Source: Paracoccaceae bacterium (GTDB lineage Bacteria > Pseudomonadota > Alphaproteobacteria > Rhodobacterales > Rhodobacteraceae). Taken from it: DNA of 58,241 nt. The translations under genes and the position numbers were made by a program. Of this stretch, positions 1-8,532 are shown one piece after another. Under the pieces are notes generated by a model. It saw only the letters and a list, made by a program, of their open reading frames with translations. It made no database searches and was not told where the DNA came from. The first letter of the stretch is position 1, and the number at the start of each line of letters is the position of its first letter. The stretch is from the NCBI GenBank assembly GCA_028097405.1, contig JAOHEK010000020.1, positions 1 through 58,241 of the forward strand. Direction: 5' to 3'.

Positions 1-1122
1 CGGGCGGCGGCCCCCTTGGCAGCACTTTTGGCGGATCGCGATCCACTGCGGGGGGCCGGAGCTGATGTGGGCTTGCGTTTAGAGGCCTTAGCGTCGCGCG
101 AGCGGAACCCTGGATTGGAGCGGATTCGCACCGAGGCAAAGCGGTTGGCCAAAACGGTGCCTGAAACTAAGATTGGCGATCCGGCAGAGCAGGCTGCTTT
201 GGCTTATCCCGATCGTGTTGCGTTGAGACGCAAAGGGGATGACCCGCGCTGGCTTTTGTCGGGGGGCAAGGGCGTGAAGATGGATGCGGGCGATGCGCTG
301 GCGGGGCAACGATTGTTGGTGATTACCGACACCGATGGTCATCCGACCGAAGCCAAGGTGCGCGGAGCAGTGCCCATTTCGGAAATCAGCCTTAGGGCGA
401 TTTACGGAGATCGCATCGGTTGGCACCAGTCGGCCAGTTGGTCGCGCCGCGAGGGCCGGGTTGAGACGACGGAAGAGGAACGGTTTGGCGCCATCGCGCT
501 TTCTAATCGTCGGTGGAAGGATGCCCCGAGTGAGGCTGTCGCGACGGCCATGCTGGAAGGTGTGCGTCAGTTAGGGCTTGTGCCGTCGCCCGGCGCCGAT
601 CGGTTTCGCGCACGTGTGGGATTGGTGCGCGCGGCGGGGCGGGCGCTGCCGGACATGAGCGACGCCGCGCTTATTGAGACGCTGGAGGATTGGCTGTTGC
701 CGCATCTGGCGCGCGTGCGATCTGCAAGCCAGTGGCGGGCCTTTGATATTCTGCCGGCGTTACGCGCCATGTTGGACTGGGATGCAATGCAGGTGCTAGA
801 CCGGGAAACGCCCGCCCACTTTGAGACCCCGTTGGGGCGCAATATTCCCATCGACTATGGCAATGAAGATCCGGGGATCGAGCTTCGGTTGCAGGAAATT
901 TTCGGCACCACAAGACATCCAGTTGTTGCAGGGCGGCCTTTGCGGGTGACGCTTTTGTCGCCTGCGGGGCGGCCTTTGCAGACGACGATGGATATTCCGG
1001 GATTTTGGGAAACTTCTTACGGCGATGTCCGCAAGGACATGCGCGGGCGGTATCCGAGACATCCGTGGCCAGAAGACCCGACGGTTGCTGATCCGACACT
1101 GCGCGCCAAACGTCGACGTTAG
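1..1122 (+). CDS. hrpB: ATP-dependent helicase HrpB, C-terminal part (5' end cut by window)
   Basis: The reading frame is open from the first base and ends with TAG at 1120-1122, so 373 residues of the C-terminal part are visible. The conserved HrpB tail is recognisable: 'LLSPAGRPLQTTMDIPGFW' followed by 'YGDVRKDMRGRYPRHPWPED'. The helicase core with the Walker A and DEAH motifs would lie before the window. HrpB is a DEAH-box protein of uncertain physiological role, about 800 residues long. It is followed 49 bp later by meaB on the same strand, an order I associate with Rhodobacteraceae. The truncation is only the window edge; nothing suggests a broken gene. Confidence 0.9.
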   Translation, partial: RAAAPLAALLADRDPLRGAGADVGLRLEALASRERNPGLERIRTEAKRLAKTVPETKIGDPAEQAALAYPDRVALRRKGDDPRWLLSGGKGVKMDAGDALAGQRLLVITDTDGHPTEAKVRGAVPISEISLRAIYGDRIGWHQSASWSRREGRVETTEEERFGAIALSNRRWKDAPSEAVATAMLEGVRQLGLVPSPGADRFRARVGLVRAAGRALPDMSDAALIETLEDWLLPHLARVRSASQWRAFDILPALRAMLDWDAMQVLDRETPAHFETPLGRNIPIDYGNEDPGIELRLQEIFGTTRHPVVAGRPLRVTLLSPAGRPLQTTMDIPGFWETSYGDVRKDMRGRYPRHPWPEDPTVADPTLRAKRRR

Positions 1123-1171
1123 GACGCGGCATCTGGACACTTTGCGCGTCCCACGCCACATTCCGCCCAGC

Positions 1172-2161
1172 ATGACGACAGACATTGTGACATGGGCAAA
1201 AGCCATTATTGCCGGCGACCGCCGCGCGCTTGCGCGGGCCATTACGCTTGTGGAAAGCGGGCGCAGCGATCACCGTGCCGAGGCCGAGGCCTTGCTGGAC
1301 GCGGTTTCTGACCCCAAGCGACAAGCTTTGCGGATCGGGCTTTCGGGCACACCGGGTGTGGGAAAATCCACTTTCATTGAGACCTTTGGCGGACTTTTGA
1401 CAGGCGAAAGCCTTCGCGTTGCGGTGCTGGCGGTTGATCCTTCTTCTGCGCGTTCGGGCGGTTCGATATTGGGGGACAAGACCCGGATGGAACGCTTGGC
1501 ACGCGATCCCTCTGCGTTTATCCGACCTTCGCCTAGCCAAACCCATTTGGGCGGCGTAGCGCGACGGTCGCGCGATGCTGTGGCGTTGTGCGAAGCGGCT
1601 GGTTTTGACGTTGTGCTGATTGAAACGGTGGGCGTCGGTCAGTCGGAAACCATTGTGGCCGAGATGTCAGACTTGTTTGTCCTTTTGATCGCGCCGGGTG
1701 GAGGCGACGAACTTCAGGGCGTCAAACGCGGCATTATGGAGATTGCCGATCTGATCCTAGTGAATAAGGCGGATGGCGATCTGAAGGCCACGGCGACGCG
1801 CACGGTTGCGGATTATGCCGGTGCTTTGCGGCTGTTGCGCAAGCGTGATGGCGATCCCGAGGGGTTTCCGAAGGCGCTGCCTGTTTCGGCGTTGGAGGAA
1901 AACGGTATCAGTGAGGCTTGGGGCGAGATGAATGCCCTAGCAGACCACCGAAAGGCTTGCGGTTTTTGGGCCGCGCGACGGGCAGATCAGGCGCGGCATT
2001 GGTTCGAAGATGAGGTGCGCCATGGCCTGTTGCGCTTGCTTGAACATGACGCTGAGGCCGAGGCAGCCATGGCGCATTTGCGCGGGGATGTTGTGAAAGG
2101 TCGGCGCACACCCGGAAGCGCAGCACGCATAGCACTCGCCCGCTTAAAAAAAGGCGGCTGA
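1172..2161 (+). CDS. meaB: methylmalonyl-CoA mutase-associated GTPase MeaB (ArgK family)
   Basis: A 329-residue G3E-type P-loop GTPase that protects and reloads adenosylcobalamin on methylmalonyl-CoA mutase. The Walker A motif GTPGVGKST lies at about residues 59-67, followed by the family motifs VDPSSARSGGSILGDKTRM, ETVGVGQSE and the base-recognition NKAD. The frame stays open upstream to an ATG at 1025 inside hrpB, but the family starts near MTTDIVTWAK, so ATG 1172 was chosen; it has no strong ribosome binding site. No mutase gene is in the window. The C-terminal region (dimerisation arm) is complete. Confidence 0.93.
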   Translation: MTTDIVTWAKAIIAGDRRALARAITLVESGRSDHRAEAEALLDAVSDPKRQALRIGLSGTPGVGKSTFIETFGGLLTGESLRVAVLAVDPSSARSGGSILGDKTRMERLARDPSAFIRPSPSQTHLGGVARRSRDAVALCEAAGFDVVLIETVGVGQSETIVAEMSDLFVLLIAPGGGDELQGVKRGIMEIADLILVNKADGDLKATATRTVADYAGALRLLRKRDGDPEGFPKALPVSALEENGISEAWGEMNALADHRKACGFWAARRADQARHWFEDEVRHGLLRLLEHDAEAEAAMAHLRGDVVKGRRTPGSAARIALARLKKGG

Positions 2162-2188
2162 TGGTGGGGATTTAACGCCACTGAAGGC

Positions 2189-2217
2189 TTGACGCCTGTG
2201 TGGGGACCACCTATCAC
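2189..2217 (+). promoter_or_regulatory. predicted housekeeping promoter of rpmB
   Basis: TTGACG at 2189-2194, a 17-bp spacer and TATCAC at 2212-2217. This is a good match to a sigma-70 promoter about 95 bp before the rpmB start. The -10 resembles the TATCTC of the groES promoter in this window. No experimental support. Confidence 0.5.
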
Positions 2218-2310
2218 CGCCGAACGGATTCTTGGGCAGGGCCGATGGCGCTGCCCGTTTGTATTGACGGAGGTCTTGAACGCCTTCGAGATCAGACGAA
2301 AGGGTGACAT

Positions 2311-2601
2311 ATGTCGCGCCGCTGCGAATTGACCGGTAAAGGTCCCATGGTTGGCAACAACGTTAGCCATGCTAAAAACAGAACAAGACGTCGGTTCCTT
2401 CCGAACCTGACGGAAACCGCGCTGATGTCTGAGGCATTGGGCCGGACGTTTCGCTTGAAAGTGTCGACTTCGGCGCTTCGCACGGTGGATCACCGGGGCG
2501 GATTGGACGCATTTTTGATGAAAGCCAAAGACGGCGAGCTCAGCACAAATGCTCTGAAAATCAAGAAAGACCTTAAGAAAGCTCAAGCTGAAGCCGCTTA
2601 A
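2311..2601 (+). CDS. rpmB: 50S ribosomal protein L28
   Basis: A 96-residue ribosomal protein that begins [20 protein letters not shown], the classic L28 N terminus, followed by a basic '[11 protein letters not shown]' segment. The length fits the alphaproteobacterial form. It is a single gene with its own predicted promoter and a strong terminator, so it appears to be a monocistronic unit. The upstream GTPase gene ends 149 bp earlier. Confidence 0.97.
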   Translation: MSRRCELTGKGPMVGNNVSHAKNRTRRRFLPNLTETALMSEALGRTFRLKVSTSALRTVDHRGGLDAFLMKAKDGELSTNALKIKKDLKKAQAEAA

Positions 2602-2623
2602 GTTTTTCAAATCTTACGAATAG

Positions 2624-2647
2624 GCCCCGCTTTGGCGGGGCTTTTTT
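2624..2647 (+). terminator. Rho-independent terminator of rpmB
   Basis: A 7-bp GC stem (GCCCCGC / GCGGGGC) with a TTTG loop, followed by six T residues, 22 bp after the rpmB stop. The dehydrogenase gene converges from the other side, ending at 2670, so the hairpin may serve both strands, though the T tract favours the plus strand. Confidence 0.85.
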
Positions 2648-2669
2648 GTTGGGATAACAACCTTTGGCT

Positions 2670-5168
2670 TTAACCATCCAGCCTAATAGCAGCGTTTGAC
2701 GGATCGTAGGGGCTGTCTTCGGAGACGGTGGCGTCCCACAACTTATTGAACATTCGAACGGAAAGTTTGGTGCCGGGCGCGCTTAGATCGTCGGGCACAT
2801 AGCCCATGCCGATGGATTTGCCGAAAGCCACGGAATACCCGCCTGATGTCAATCGCCCCGCGCGTTTATCGCCCGCATAAAGCGCTTCGCGGCCCCAAGG
2901 ATCGGCGTCTTCGGGGCCATCGATCAGAAGCGTGACGCATTTTGAGCGGATGCCTGTTTCGACCATCGCCGATTTGCCGTGGAAATCTTTTCCAAGGTCA
3001 ACGAAGCGATCCAGCCCGGCTTCAAGCGGTGTGGCGTCGCGGCCAAGTTCGGTTCCGAAAGCGCGATAGGATTTTTCCTGCCGCAGCCAATTTTGCGCCC
3101 GCGCGCCCACCAGCTTCAGCCCGTGGGGGTTTCCCGCGGCCATCAGTTGATCGAATAGGTAATTCTGCATCTCGATCGGGTGGTGCAATTCCCAACCCAG
3201 CTCGCCCGTATAGGCCACGCGGATGGCGTTCACGGGGCACATGCCAAGTTCGATAGGCTTGGCCGACAACCATGGGAAACACTTATTTGACAGCGCGGTC
3301 GCGGGATCAGGATCGCGGATCAGGCTTTGCAAAACGGCGCGGCTTTTTGGGCCAGCCAGCGCGAAGACGCCCCATTGGCTGGTGACGTCTTCTTCATTGA
3401 TGCGCCCAAAGCGGTCTTCGTTTTCGGCGATGGCATTATAAAGGAAATCCTGATCATAGGCCTGCCAAGCGCCTGCAGAGACAAGGTAATAATCGTTCTC
3501 GCCGTTGCGCACGATTGTGTATTCCGTCCGCGTCGTACCGTGAGACGTCAGCGCATAAGTCAGATTGATCCGTCCGACTTTCGGAAGTCGGTTGCTGGTG
3601 AACCAGTCAAGGAACGCGGTTGCGCCGGGGCCAGTGAGGCGATGTTTGGTGAAAGCAGTGGCGTCGATTAAACCGGCGTCGTTGCGGATGGCTTCGGCCT
3701 CGGCTTTCGCATATTGCCACCAGCCGCCGCGACGGAAGCTGCGTGCATCATGGTCGAAGCTGTCGGGCGCGTCTTTTGGCCCAAAGTAGTTTGGCCGTTC
3801 CCATCCATTAACCTGCCCGAATTGTGCGCCTAGTGCCTTTTGGCGGTCATAGGCGGGGGCGGTTTTCAAGGGGCGGCAGGCTTCGCGTTCTTCGTCCGGG
3901 TGATGCAGGATGTAAACGTGGGAATAGCACTCCTCGTTCTTGCGGGCGGCGTATTCGGTGGTGATCCATGGCCCATAGCGCTTGGGATCAAGCGAGGCCA
4001 TGTCGATCTCGGCTTCGCCTGCCGTCATCAGTTGCGCAAGATAGTGCCCGGTGCCGCCAGCGGCTGTGATGCCGAACGAGAACCCTTCGGCAAGCCACAT
4101 GTTCTGAAGTCCGGGTGCGGGGCCAACCAATGGATTTCCGTCGGGTGTATAACAGATTGGCCCGTTGAAATCGTCTTTCAGCCCGCTGTTTTCACAAGAC
4201 GGGATGCGGTGGATCATGGCGGCGTATTGGTCTTCGATCCGCTCCAGATCAAGCTGGAACAGGTCCGCGCGAAAACTGTCGGGCACGCCATGTTCAAAAC
4301 GGGCAGGAGCGCCTTGTTCATAGACGCCAAGAATCCAGCCGCCCCGTTCTTCGCGCACATAGGATTGCGCGTCGGCGTCGCGGATTACGGGATGTTCGGG
4401 ATTGGTTTTGCGCCACTCGACCAGGCTTGGGTCTTGGTCCATCACGATAAATGTGTGCTCTACCGGGATCGCGGGCGACTTGATGCCCAAGAGGCCTGCA
4501 GTGCGTTGCGCGTGGTTGCCGGTGGCGGTGACGACGTGTTCTGCATGGACGATGATCTGTTCGTCGGTCGCGACAAGGTTGCCACCCTTTTCTGTCATTT
4601 TGGTGCAGATGACGTCCCAATGATCGCCCGTCCAATGGTAACCATCGACCTGCCACTTCCGCTCGATGATCACACCACGCTGGCGCGCGCCTTTGGCCAT
4701 CGCCATAGTGACATCGGCGGGGTTTATATAGCCGTCGGTTGGATGATAAATTGCGCCTTCCAGATCCTCGGTCCGGATCAGAGGCCAGCGGTTCTTAATC
4801 TGGGCAGGCGTCATCCAATCATAGGGTACGTCGCAGGTTTCAGCCGTTGAGGCATAGAGCATGTATTCGTCCATGCGGTCCTTGGTCTGCGCCATTCGCA
4901 GATTGCCAACGACGGAAAAACCAGCGTTTAGGCCGGTTTCTTCCTCAAGCGTTTTGTAAAAGCGGATCGAATAGTCGTGGATGTGGGTCGTGGCGTAGGA
5001 CATGTTGAAATAAGGAAGCAACCCGGCGGCGTGCCATGTCGAGCCTGAGGTAAGCTCGTCGCGTTCAAGCAGCATAACGTCTGACCAACCCGCTTTCGCC
5101 AGATGATAGGCCACCGAGGTGCCAACAGCGCCGCCACCGACGACCAAAGCTTTTACATGGGTTTTCAT
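2670..5168 (-). CDS. FAD-dependent dimethylglycine/sarcosine dehydrogenase-type oxidoreductase with GcvT domain
   Basis: An 832-residue oxidative demethylase of the DMGDH family. The N-terminal Rossmann motif is VVGGGAVGTSVAYHLAKAGW. It is followed by 'GSTWHAAGLL', in which the His is the usual covalent FAD attachment site of dimethylglycine and sarcosine dehydrogenases. The C-terminal half is a glycine-cleavage T-protein-like domain ('HRLTGPGATAFLDW', 'GELGWELH'), which passes the one-carbon unit to tetrahydrofolate. The exact substrate (dimethylglycine, sarcosine or another N-methylated compound) cannot be settled from sequence. The start ATG at 5168 has a GCGGAGG ribosome binding site. The gene stands alone, and its 5' region contains an orphan terminator hairpin described separately. 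Confidence 0.88.
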   Translation of the reverse strand: MKTHVKALVVGGGAVGTSVAYHLAKAGWSDVMLLERDELTSGSTWHAAGLLPYFNMSYATTHIHDYSIRFYKTLEEETGLNAGFSVVGNLRMAQTKDRMDEYMLYASTAETCDVPYDWMTPAQIKNRWPLIRTEDLEGAIYHPTDGYINPADVTMAMAKGARQRGVIIERKWQVDGYHWTGDHWDVICTKMTEKGGNLVATDEQIIVHAEHVVTATGNHAQRTAGLLGIKSPAIPVEHTFIVMDQDPSLVEWRKTNPEHPVIRDADAQSYVREERGGWILGVYEQGAPARFEHGVPDSFRADLFQLDLERIEDQYAAMIHRIPSCENSGLKDDFNGPICYTPDGNPLVGPAPGLQNMWLAEGFSFGITAAGGTGHYLAQLMTAGEAEIDMASLDPKRYGPWITTEYAARKNEECYSHVYILHHPDEEREACRPLKTAPAYDRQKALGAQFGQVNGWERPNYFGPKDAPDSFDHDARSFRRGGWWQYAKAEAEAIRNDAGLIDATAFTKHRLTGPGATAFLDWFTSNRLPKVGRINLTYALTSHGTTRTEYTIVRNGENDYYLVSAGAWQAYDQDFLYNAIAENEDRFGRINEEDVTSQWGVFALAGPKSRAVLQSLIRDPDPATALSNKCFPWLSAKPIELGMCPVNAIRVAYTGELGWELHHPIEMQNYLFDQLMAAGNPHGLKLVGARAQNWLRQEKSYRAFGTELGRDATPLEAGLDRFVDLGKDFHGKSAMVETGIRSKCVTLLIDGPEDADPWGREALYAGDKRAGRLTSGGYSVAFGKSIGMGYVPDDLSAPGTKLSVRMFNKLWDATVSEDSPYDPSNAAIRLDG

Positions 5169-5472
5169 AGGTCCGACCTCCGCTTCTGCTATCGGTTTAG
5201 ACGATAATGGCGTGAAGTTTCAGATTCTTCCGACAGGATGCGCTCCGAAAGCGACGCGGGGTTATCGTGCCTCGTATCCTCAGGGGATCGGGCAAAAAAA
5301 ATGGCCGTCCTAAGACGGCCAATAAAGTTTAGGGAGGAAGATGAAGGCATCTAATCGATGCCAACAAGGAAACAATCGCCTCCAAATGGGGTGCATTTGT
5401 GGCGGATCCGAGGTCTTATCACGATGGATGGACAGTTGGGCGCGGCCTGCTAGTTTAAGTCGCGGAGGCACC
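5169..5472. other. 304-bp divergent intergenic region
   Basis: This region lies between the minus-strand dehydrogenase and the plus-strand xdhC-like gene. From left to right it holds the dehydrogenase leader (5169-5293), the orphan minus-strand terminator and candidate small RNA (5294-5362), and about 110 bp with no recognisable feature before the xdhC ribosome binding site. The xdhC frame is open upstream to ATG 5341, which sits only 3 nt behind a GGAGG. I regard that ATG as spurious because the family homology begins near 5473. Confidence 0.6.
5294..5362 (-). ncRNA. candidate small RNA or attenuator with Rho-independent terminator
   Basis: Read on the minus strand: a hairpin GGCATC-N5-GATGCC (5346-5362), a single-stranded CU-rich stretch containing CTTCCTCCCT (complement of 5331-5340), and a strong hairpin TGGCCGTC/GACGGCCA (5302-5321). 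Eight T residues follow (complement of A tract 5294-5301). This is a textbook intrinsic terminator, but no coding gene upstream uses it. It could end a small regulatory RNA with an anti-Shine-Dalgarno-like seed, or act as an attenuator about 125 nt before the dehydrogenase start. The promoter and 5' end were not identified; the element may begin further upstream. Confidence 0.4.
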
Positions 5473-6477
5473 ATGGACAGCTTTGAAAACATTCCCGAAC
5501 TTGCGTTGGCTTGGTCAAATGAGGGCAAATCCGTTGCTTTGGCGACGGTTGTAAAGACATGGGGTTCGGCTCCGCGCCCTGTGGGATCGCAACTGGTTGT
5601 GGATCAGGACATGGGCTTTCAGGGGTCGGTGTCGGGTGGTTGCGTGGAAAGCGCTGTGTTGTTCGAAGCGGTTGAGGCCATGCAAGATGGTGCGTGCCGG
5701 ATTTTGAATTTTGGTGTTTCGGACGAAAGCGCGTTCGAGGTTGGTTTGGCCTGTGGTGGCGAAATCGAAGTGATGGTCGAACCGTTGGGCGTGGGCAAAG
5801 GGCCTTCGGTCGATGAATTACAAGCCTTGGTTGCCGCGCGAGCGGGCCGTGAACCTGTCGTTTGGGAAGTGAATACCGATAATTGGGCGCGCCGCTTGTT
5901 GCCACGAGACCCTATGGACGTTGATCTTGAAAGCCGGTTTCGCACTGACAAATCTGCCCGTGAAGACGCCATCTTTCGCGGGGTGCATAATCCGCCTTTA
6001 CGCTTAGCGATTGTCGGGGCAGTCCATATTGCACAGCCCTTGGTTCAGATAGCACGTCTGGCGGGCTATGATGTGGCGCTGGTCGATCCGCGCGACAGTT
6101 TTGCAAGCACTGACCGCTTCCCGGGCGAGACGTTTTTGGAAGGCTGGCCGGATGAGGCCTTGGCCGGTTTTGGATTGGATACGCGCACAGCCGTCGTGAC
6201 CCTAAGCCACGATCCCAAGATCGACATGCCAGCGCTTGAAACCGCCCTCGGATCAGAGGCGTTTTACATTGGCGCCCTCGGCTCAAAGCGAACCCATGCG
6301 AAACGTGTGGCGGCGTTGCATGAAGCTGGCTTGAATGATGACGCGATTGCCCGAATTGATGGCCCGGTGGGATTGAACATCGGTGCAAGCTCGCCCGCCG
6401 AAATCGCGGTTTCGATCATGGCCGAGATGACGGAACGCCTGCGTTTTCCAGACACTCGACCGGGCGCGCGCGCGTGA
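5473..6477 (+). CDS. XdhC/CoxI-family protein
   Basis: A 334-residue protein of the XdhC/CoxI family, chaperones that bind molybdenum cofactor and help sulfurate and insert it into xanthine dehydrogenase- or CO dehydrogenase-type enzymes. The N-terminal domain has the motif GSAPRPVGSQLVV followed by 'VSGGCVESAV' with the conserved Cys. The C-terminal domain is a Rossmann-like XdhC_C module ('AIVGAVHIAQPLVQIA', 'VVTLSHDPKID', 'FYIGALGSKRTH'). Start ATG 5473 follows CGGAGG at a good distance. It overlaps the next gene by 4 bp (GTGA), so the two are translationally coupled. No xanthine or CO dehydrogenase structural genes are in the window, so the client enzyme is unknown. Confidence 0.88.
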   Translation: MDSFENIPELALAWSNEGKSVALATVVKTWGSAPRPVGSQLVVDQDMGFQGSVSGGCVESAVLFEAVEAMQDGACRILNFGVSDESAFEVGLACGGEIEVMVEPLGVGKGPSVDELQALVAARAGREPVVWEVNTDNWARRLLPRDPMDVDLESRFRTDKSAREDAIFRGVHNPPLRLAIVGAVHIAQPLVQIARLAGYDVALVDPRDSFASTDRFPGETFLEGWPDEALAGFGLDTRTAVVTLSHDPKIDMPALETALGSEAFYIGALGSKRTHAKRVAALHEAGLNDDAIARIDGPVGLNIGASSPAEIAVSIMAEMTERLRFPDTRPGARA

Positions 6478-7466
6478 AATTTGGCCCCGTTCCAGTCGGT
6501 GCCGCAATAGGAAATATTCTGGCGCATTCGATCAGTGGTCCCGACGGGACAATCCGCAAGGGCACCGTTTTAACGGCCGAACACACCACACGGCTGCACG
6601 CGGCAGGCACCGAAACCGTCATCGTGGCCCAGCTTGAAGCCGAGGATATCCCCGAAAACGAAGCGGCAACCCGGATCGGTGCAAGGATTGGTGCGCCGGG
6701 CTTTCGCGTGACAGATGCTTTTACCGGGCGCGTGAACTTGGTGGCTGATCGGCCGGGTATCGTGCGGATCAACGCAGATTCCGTTCAACGTATGAATGCG
6801 GTGGACGAAGGCCTGACCTTGGCAACTCTGCCTGATTTGATGCGGGTTAATACAGGCCAATTGGTCGCGACAGTAAAGGTCATTCCTTACGGCGTCGCAG
6901 AACGGCAGGTTGATGCGGCGGTTGAGGCTTTGGATGACGGCACGGTTCAGTTTTTTCCCTTCAAAAGCGGGAAGGCCCAACTGATCCTGACAAAGACGCC
7001 GGGTTTTAAGGAAAGCCTTCTGACCAAAGGAAAACAGGTCGTAGCCGAGCGTGTCACGGCCCTTGGAATGACGCTTTCGAAGGTTGTGGTGGTCGATCAT
7101 GCCCAAGGCGCAATTGCGGGCGCGCTTGACCCCGCTATGGACTTGATCATGATCCTTGGGGCCTCGGCGACGTCTGATCGCCATGACGTCGCTCCGGCTG
7201 CAGTTGTTGCGCGTGGCGGCACGATTGACCGGTTTGGGATGCCGGTTGACCCCGGAAACTTGCTGTTTTTAGGACGTCTGGACAGCACCCCGATTGTCGG
7301 ATTGCCGGGATGCGCACGCTCGCCGGCGATGAACGGTGTCGATTGGGTGCTAGAGCGTTTGGCTTCGGGCATACCGGTGGACGCCGACAACATCGCGGGG
7401 ATGGGCGTGGGCGGCTTGCTTAAAGAAATGCCGGGTCGACCCCAGCCACGCCAACCCAAAACATGA
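6474..7466 (+). CDS. molybdopterin-binding (MoCF-type) protein
   Basis: A 330-residue protein starting at GTG 6474 inside the xdhC stop. The C-terminal half has the MoeA/MogA-like molybdopterin-binding fold: 'MILGASATSDRHDVAPAAV' and 'FLGRLDSTPIVGLPGCARSP'. It lacks the full domain set of MoeA. In many alphaproteobacteria this domain is followed in the same polypeptide by a MobA/MocA-like nucleotidyltransferase; here the protein ends after the MoCF domain, and a stand-alone nucleotidyltransferase lies at 19655-20272. It probably works with the coupled XdhC-like protein in cofactor tailoring. It overlaps the downstream exonuclease gene by 4 bp (ATGA). Confidence 0.82.
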   Translation: MKFGPVPVGAAIGNILAHSISGPDGTIRKGTVLTAEHTTRLHAAGTETVIVAQLEAEDIPENEAATRIGARIGAPGFRVTDAFTGRVNLVADRPGIVRINADSVQRMNAVDEGLTLATLPDLMRVNTGQLVATVKVIPYGVAERQVDAAVEALDDGTVQFFPFKSGKAQLILTKTPGFKESLLTKGKQVVAERVTALGMTLSKVVVVDHAQGAIAGALDPAMDLIMILGASATSDRHDVAPAAVVARGGTIDRFGMPVDPGNLLFLGRLDSTPIVGLPGCARSPAMNGVDWVLERLASGIPVDADNIAGMGVGGLLKEMPGRPQPRQPKT

Positions 7467-8467
7467 GCGAGGTTCTGACCTTCACGGATCGTGGCATCTA
7501 TTGCCCCGCCGCCGACGTGTACATTGATCCTTGGTCAAAGGTTGAACGCGCGGTCATCACCCATGGGCATGCGGATCATGCGCGCCCCGGAATGGGGCGT
7601 TATCTGGCAACAACAGGCGCGGCTCCGGTCTTGCGGCACAGGCTGGGTGACATCAACCTAGACACGCTGGATTACGGCGAAGCGCAACAGATCGGCGATG
7701 CCAAGATCAGCTTTCATCCGGCAGGCCATGTTCCGGGATCTGCTCAGGTGCGGGTTGAGGTGGGAGGCGAGGTTTGGGTGGTCTCGGGCGATTATAAGTT
7801 GGAAGCGGACAACATCAGCACCCCATTTGAACCCGTGTCCTGCCACAGCTTTATTACGGAATGTACGTTTGGGTTGCCAGTGTTTCAATGGAAAGACCCC
7901 GCCGAGGTTATGGCCGATATGAACGCATGGTGGGCGGCGAACGCAAGCGACGGGCGGTTTACCATGCTGGGTGCCTATTCATTGGGCAAGGCGCAACGGG
8001 TGTTGGCGGGGCTTGACCCATCAATCGGGCCGATCTTGACCCACGGCGCGGTTGAAGCGACCAACGCGGTACTGCGCGAACAAGGGATTACGTTGCCCGA
8101 CACCATCTTGGTCACACCCGAACTGGATCTGAAAACCGTTAAGGGGGCGTTCGTCTTGGCTCCGCCCGCAGCCTTGGGATCTGCTTGGGCCGGACGGTTC
8201 AAACCGGCGTCAACGGGATTTGCCAGTGGTTGGATGGCTTTGCGTGGGATCAGACGCAGGCGGGCCTTGGATCGGGGCTTTGTGATTTCCGACCATGCCG
8301 ATTGGCCGGGGCTGAACAGCGCGATCAAGGCAACAGGCGCCGACCGGATATTTGTCACCCATGGTTATACTTCGGTTTTCCAGCGCTGGTTGGAAGGCGA
8401 AGGCTATGACGCCCATGTGGTCTCGACCGAATACGGCGAAGAGACTGATGGCGAGACAATGGGCTGA
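7463..8467 (+). CDS. ligase-associated-type DNA exonuclease (metallo-beta-lactamase fold)
   Basis: A 334-residue MBL-fold/beta-CASP-like nuclease related to mRNA 3'-end processing factors and annotated in relatives as 'ligase-associated DNA exonuclease'. The zinc motif HGHADHA is at about residues 34-40. Further metal or fold motifs are 'HPAGHVPGSAQV', 'SGDYK', 'ISDHADWPGL' and 'FVTHGYTSVF'. In relatives it usually sits next to an ATP-dependent DNA ligase and an Lhr-like helicase. Here the gene is coupled upstream to the molybdopterin-binding gene (4-bp overlap) and followed by gpmI, with no ligase in the window. The family assignment is firm; the biochemical role here is inferred. Confidence 0.85.
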   Translation: MSEVLTFTDRGIYCPAADVYIDPWSKVERAVITHGHADHARPGMGRYLATTGAAPVLRHRLGDINLDTLDYGEAQQIGDAKISFHPAGHVPGSAQVRVEVGGEVWVVSGDYKLEADNISTPFEPVSCHSFITECTFGLPVFQWKDPAEVMADMNAWWAANASDGRFTMLGAYSLGKAQRVLAGLDPSIGPILTHGAVEATNAVLREQGITLPDTILVTPELDLKTVKGAFVLAPPAALGSAWAGRFKPASTGFASGWMALRGIRRRRALDRGFVISDHADWPGLNSAIKATGADRIFVTHGYTSVFQRWLEGEGYDAHVVSTEYGEETDGETMG

Positions 8468-8532
8468 GACAGGGATTTTCTTAAGCGGCGGAACGCGTTA
8501 AGACGTCCTCAAGAATAAGGAATAAAACAGGC

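Noticed and set aside
1025-1171. Longer N terminus for MeaB
   Set aside because: The extra 49 residues would be read from hrpB coding DNA in another frame and match nothing in the family.
3840-4850. 336-codon open frame on the plus strand
   Set aside because: It is fully antisense to the dehydrogenase gene, whose FAD and GcvT motifs are intact. Long antisense frames are expected from the codon bias of a GC-rich genome.
5341-5472. 44-residue N-terminal extension of the XdhC-like protein
   Set aside because: ATG 5341 is only 3 nt from GGAGG, the extension is Cys/Arg-rich without similarity, and ATG 5473 has a normal site and matches the family start.
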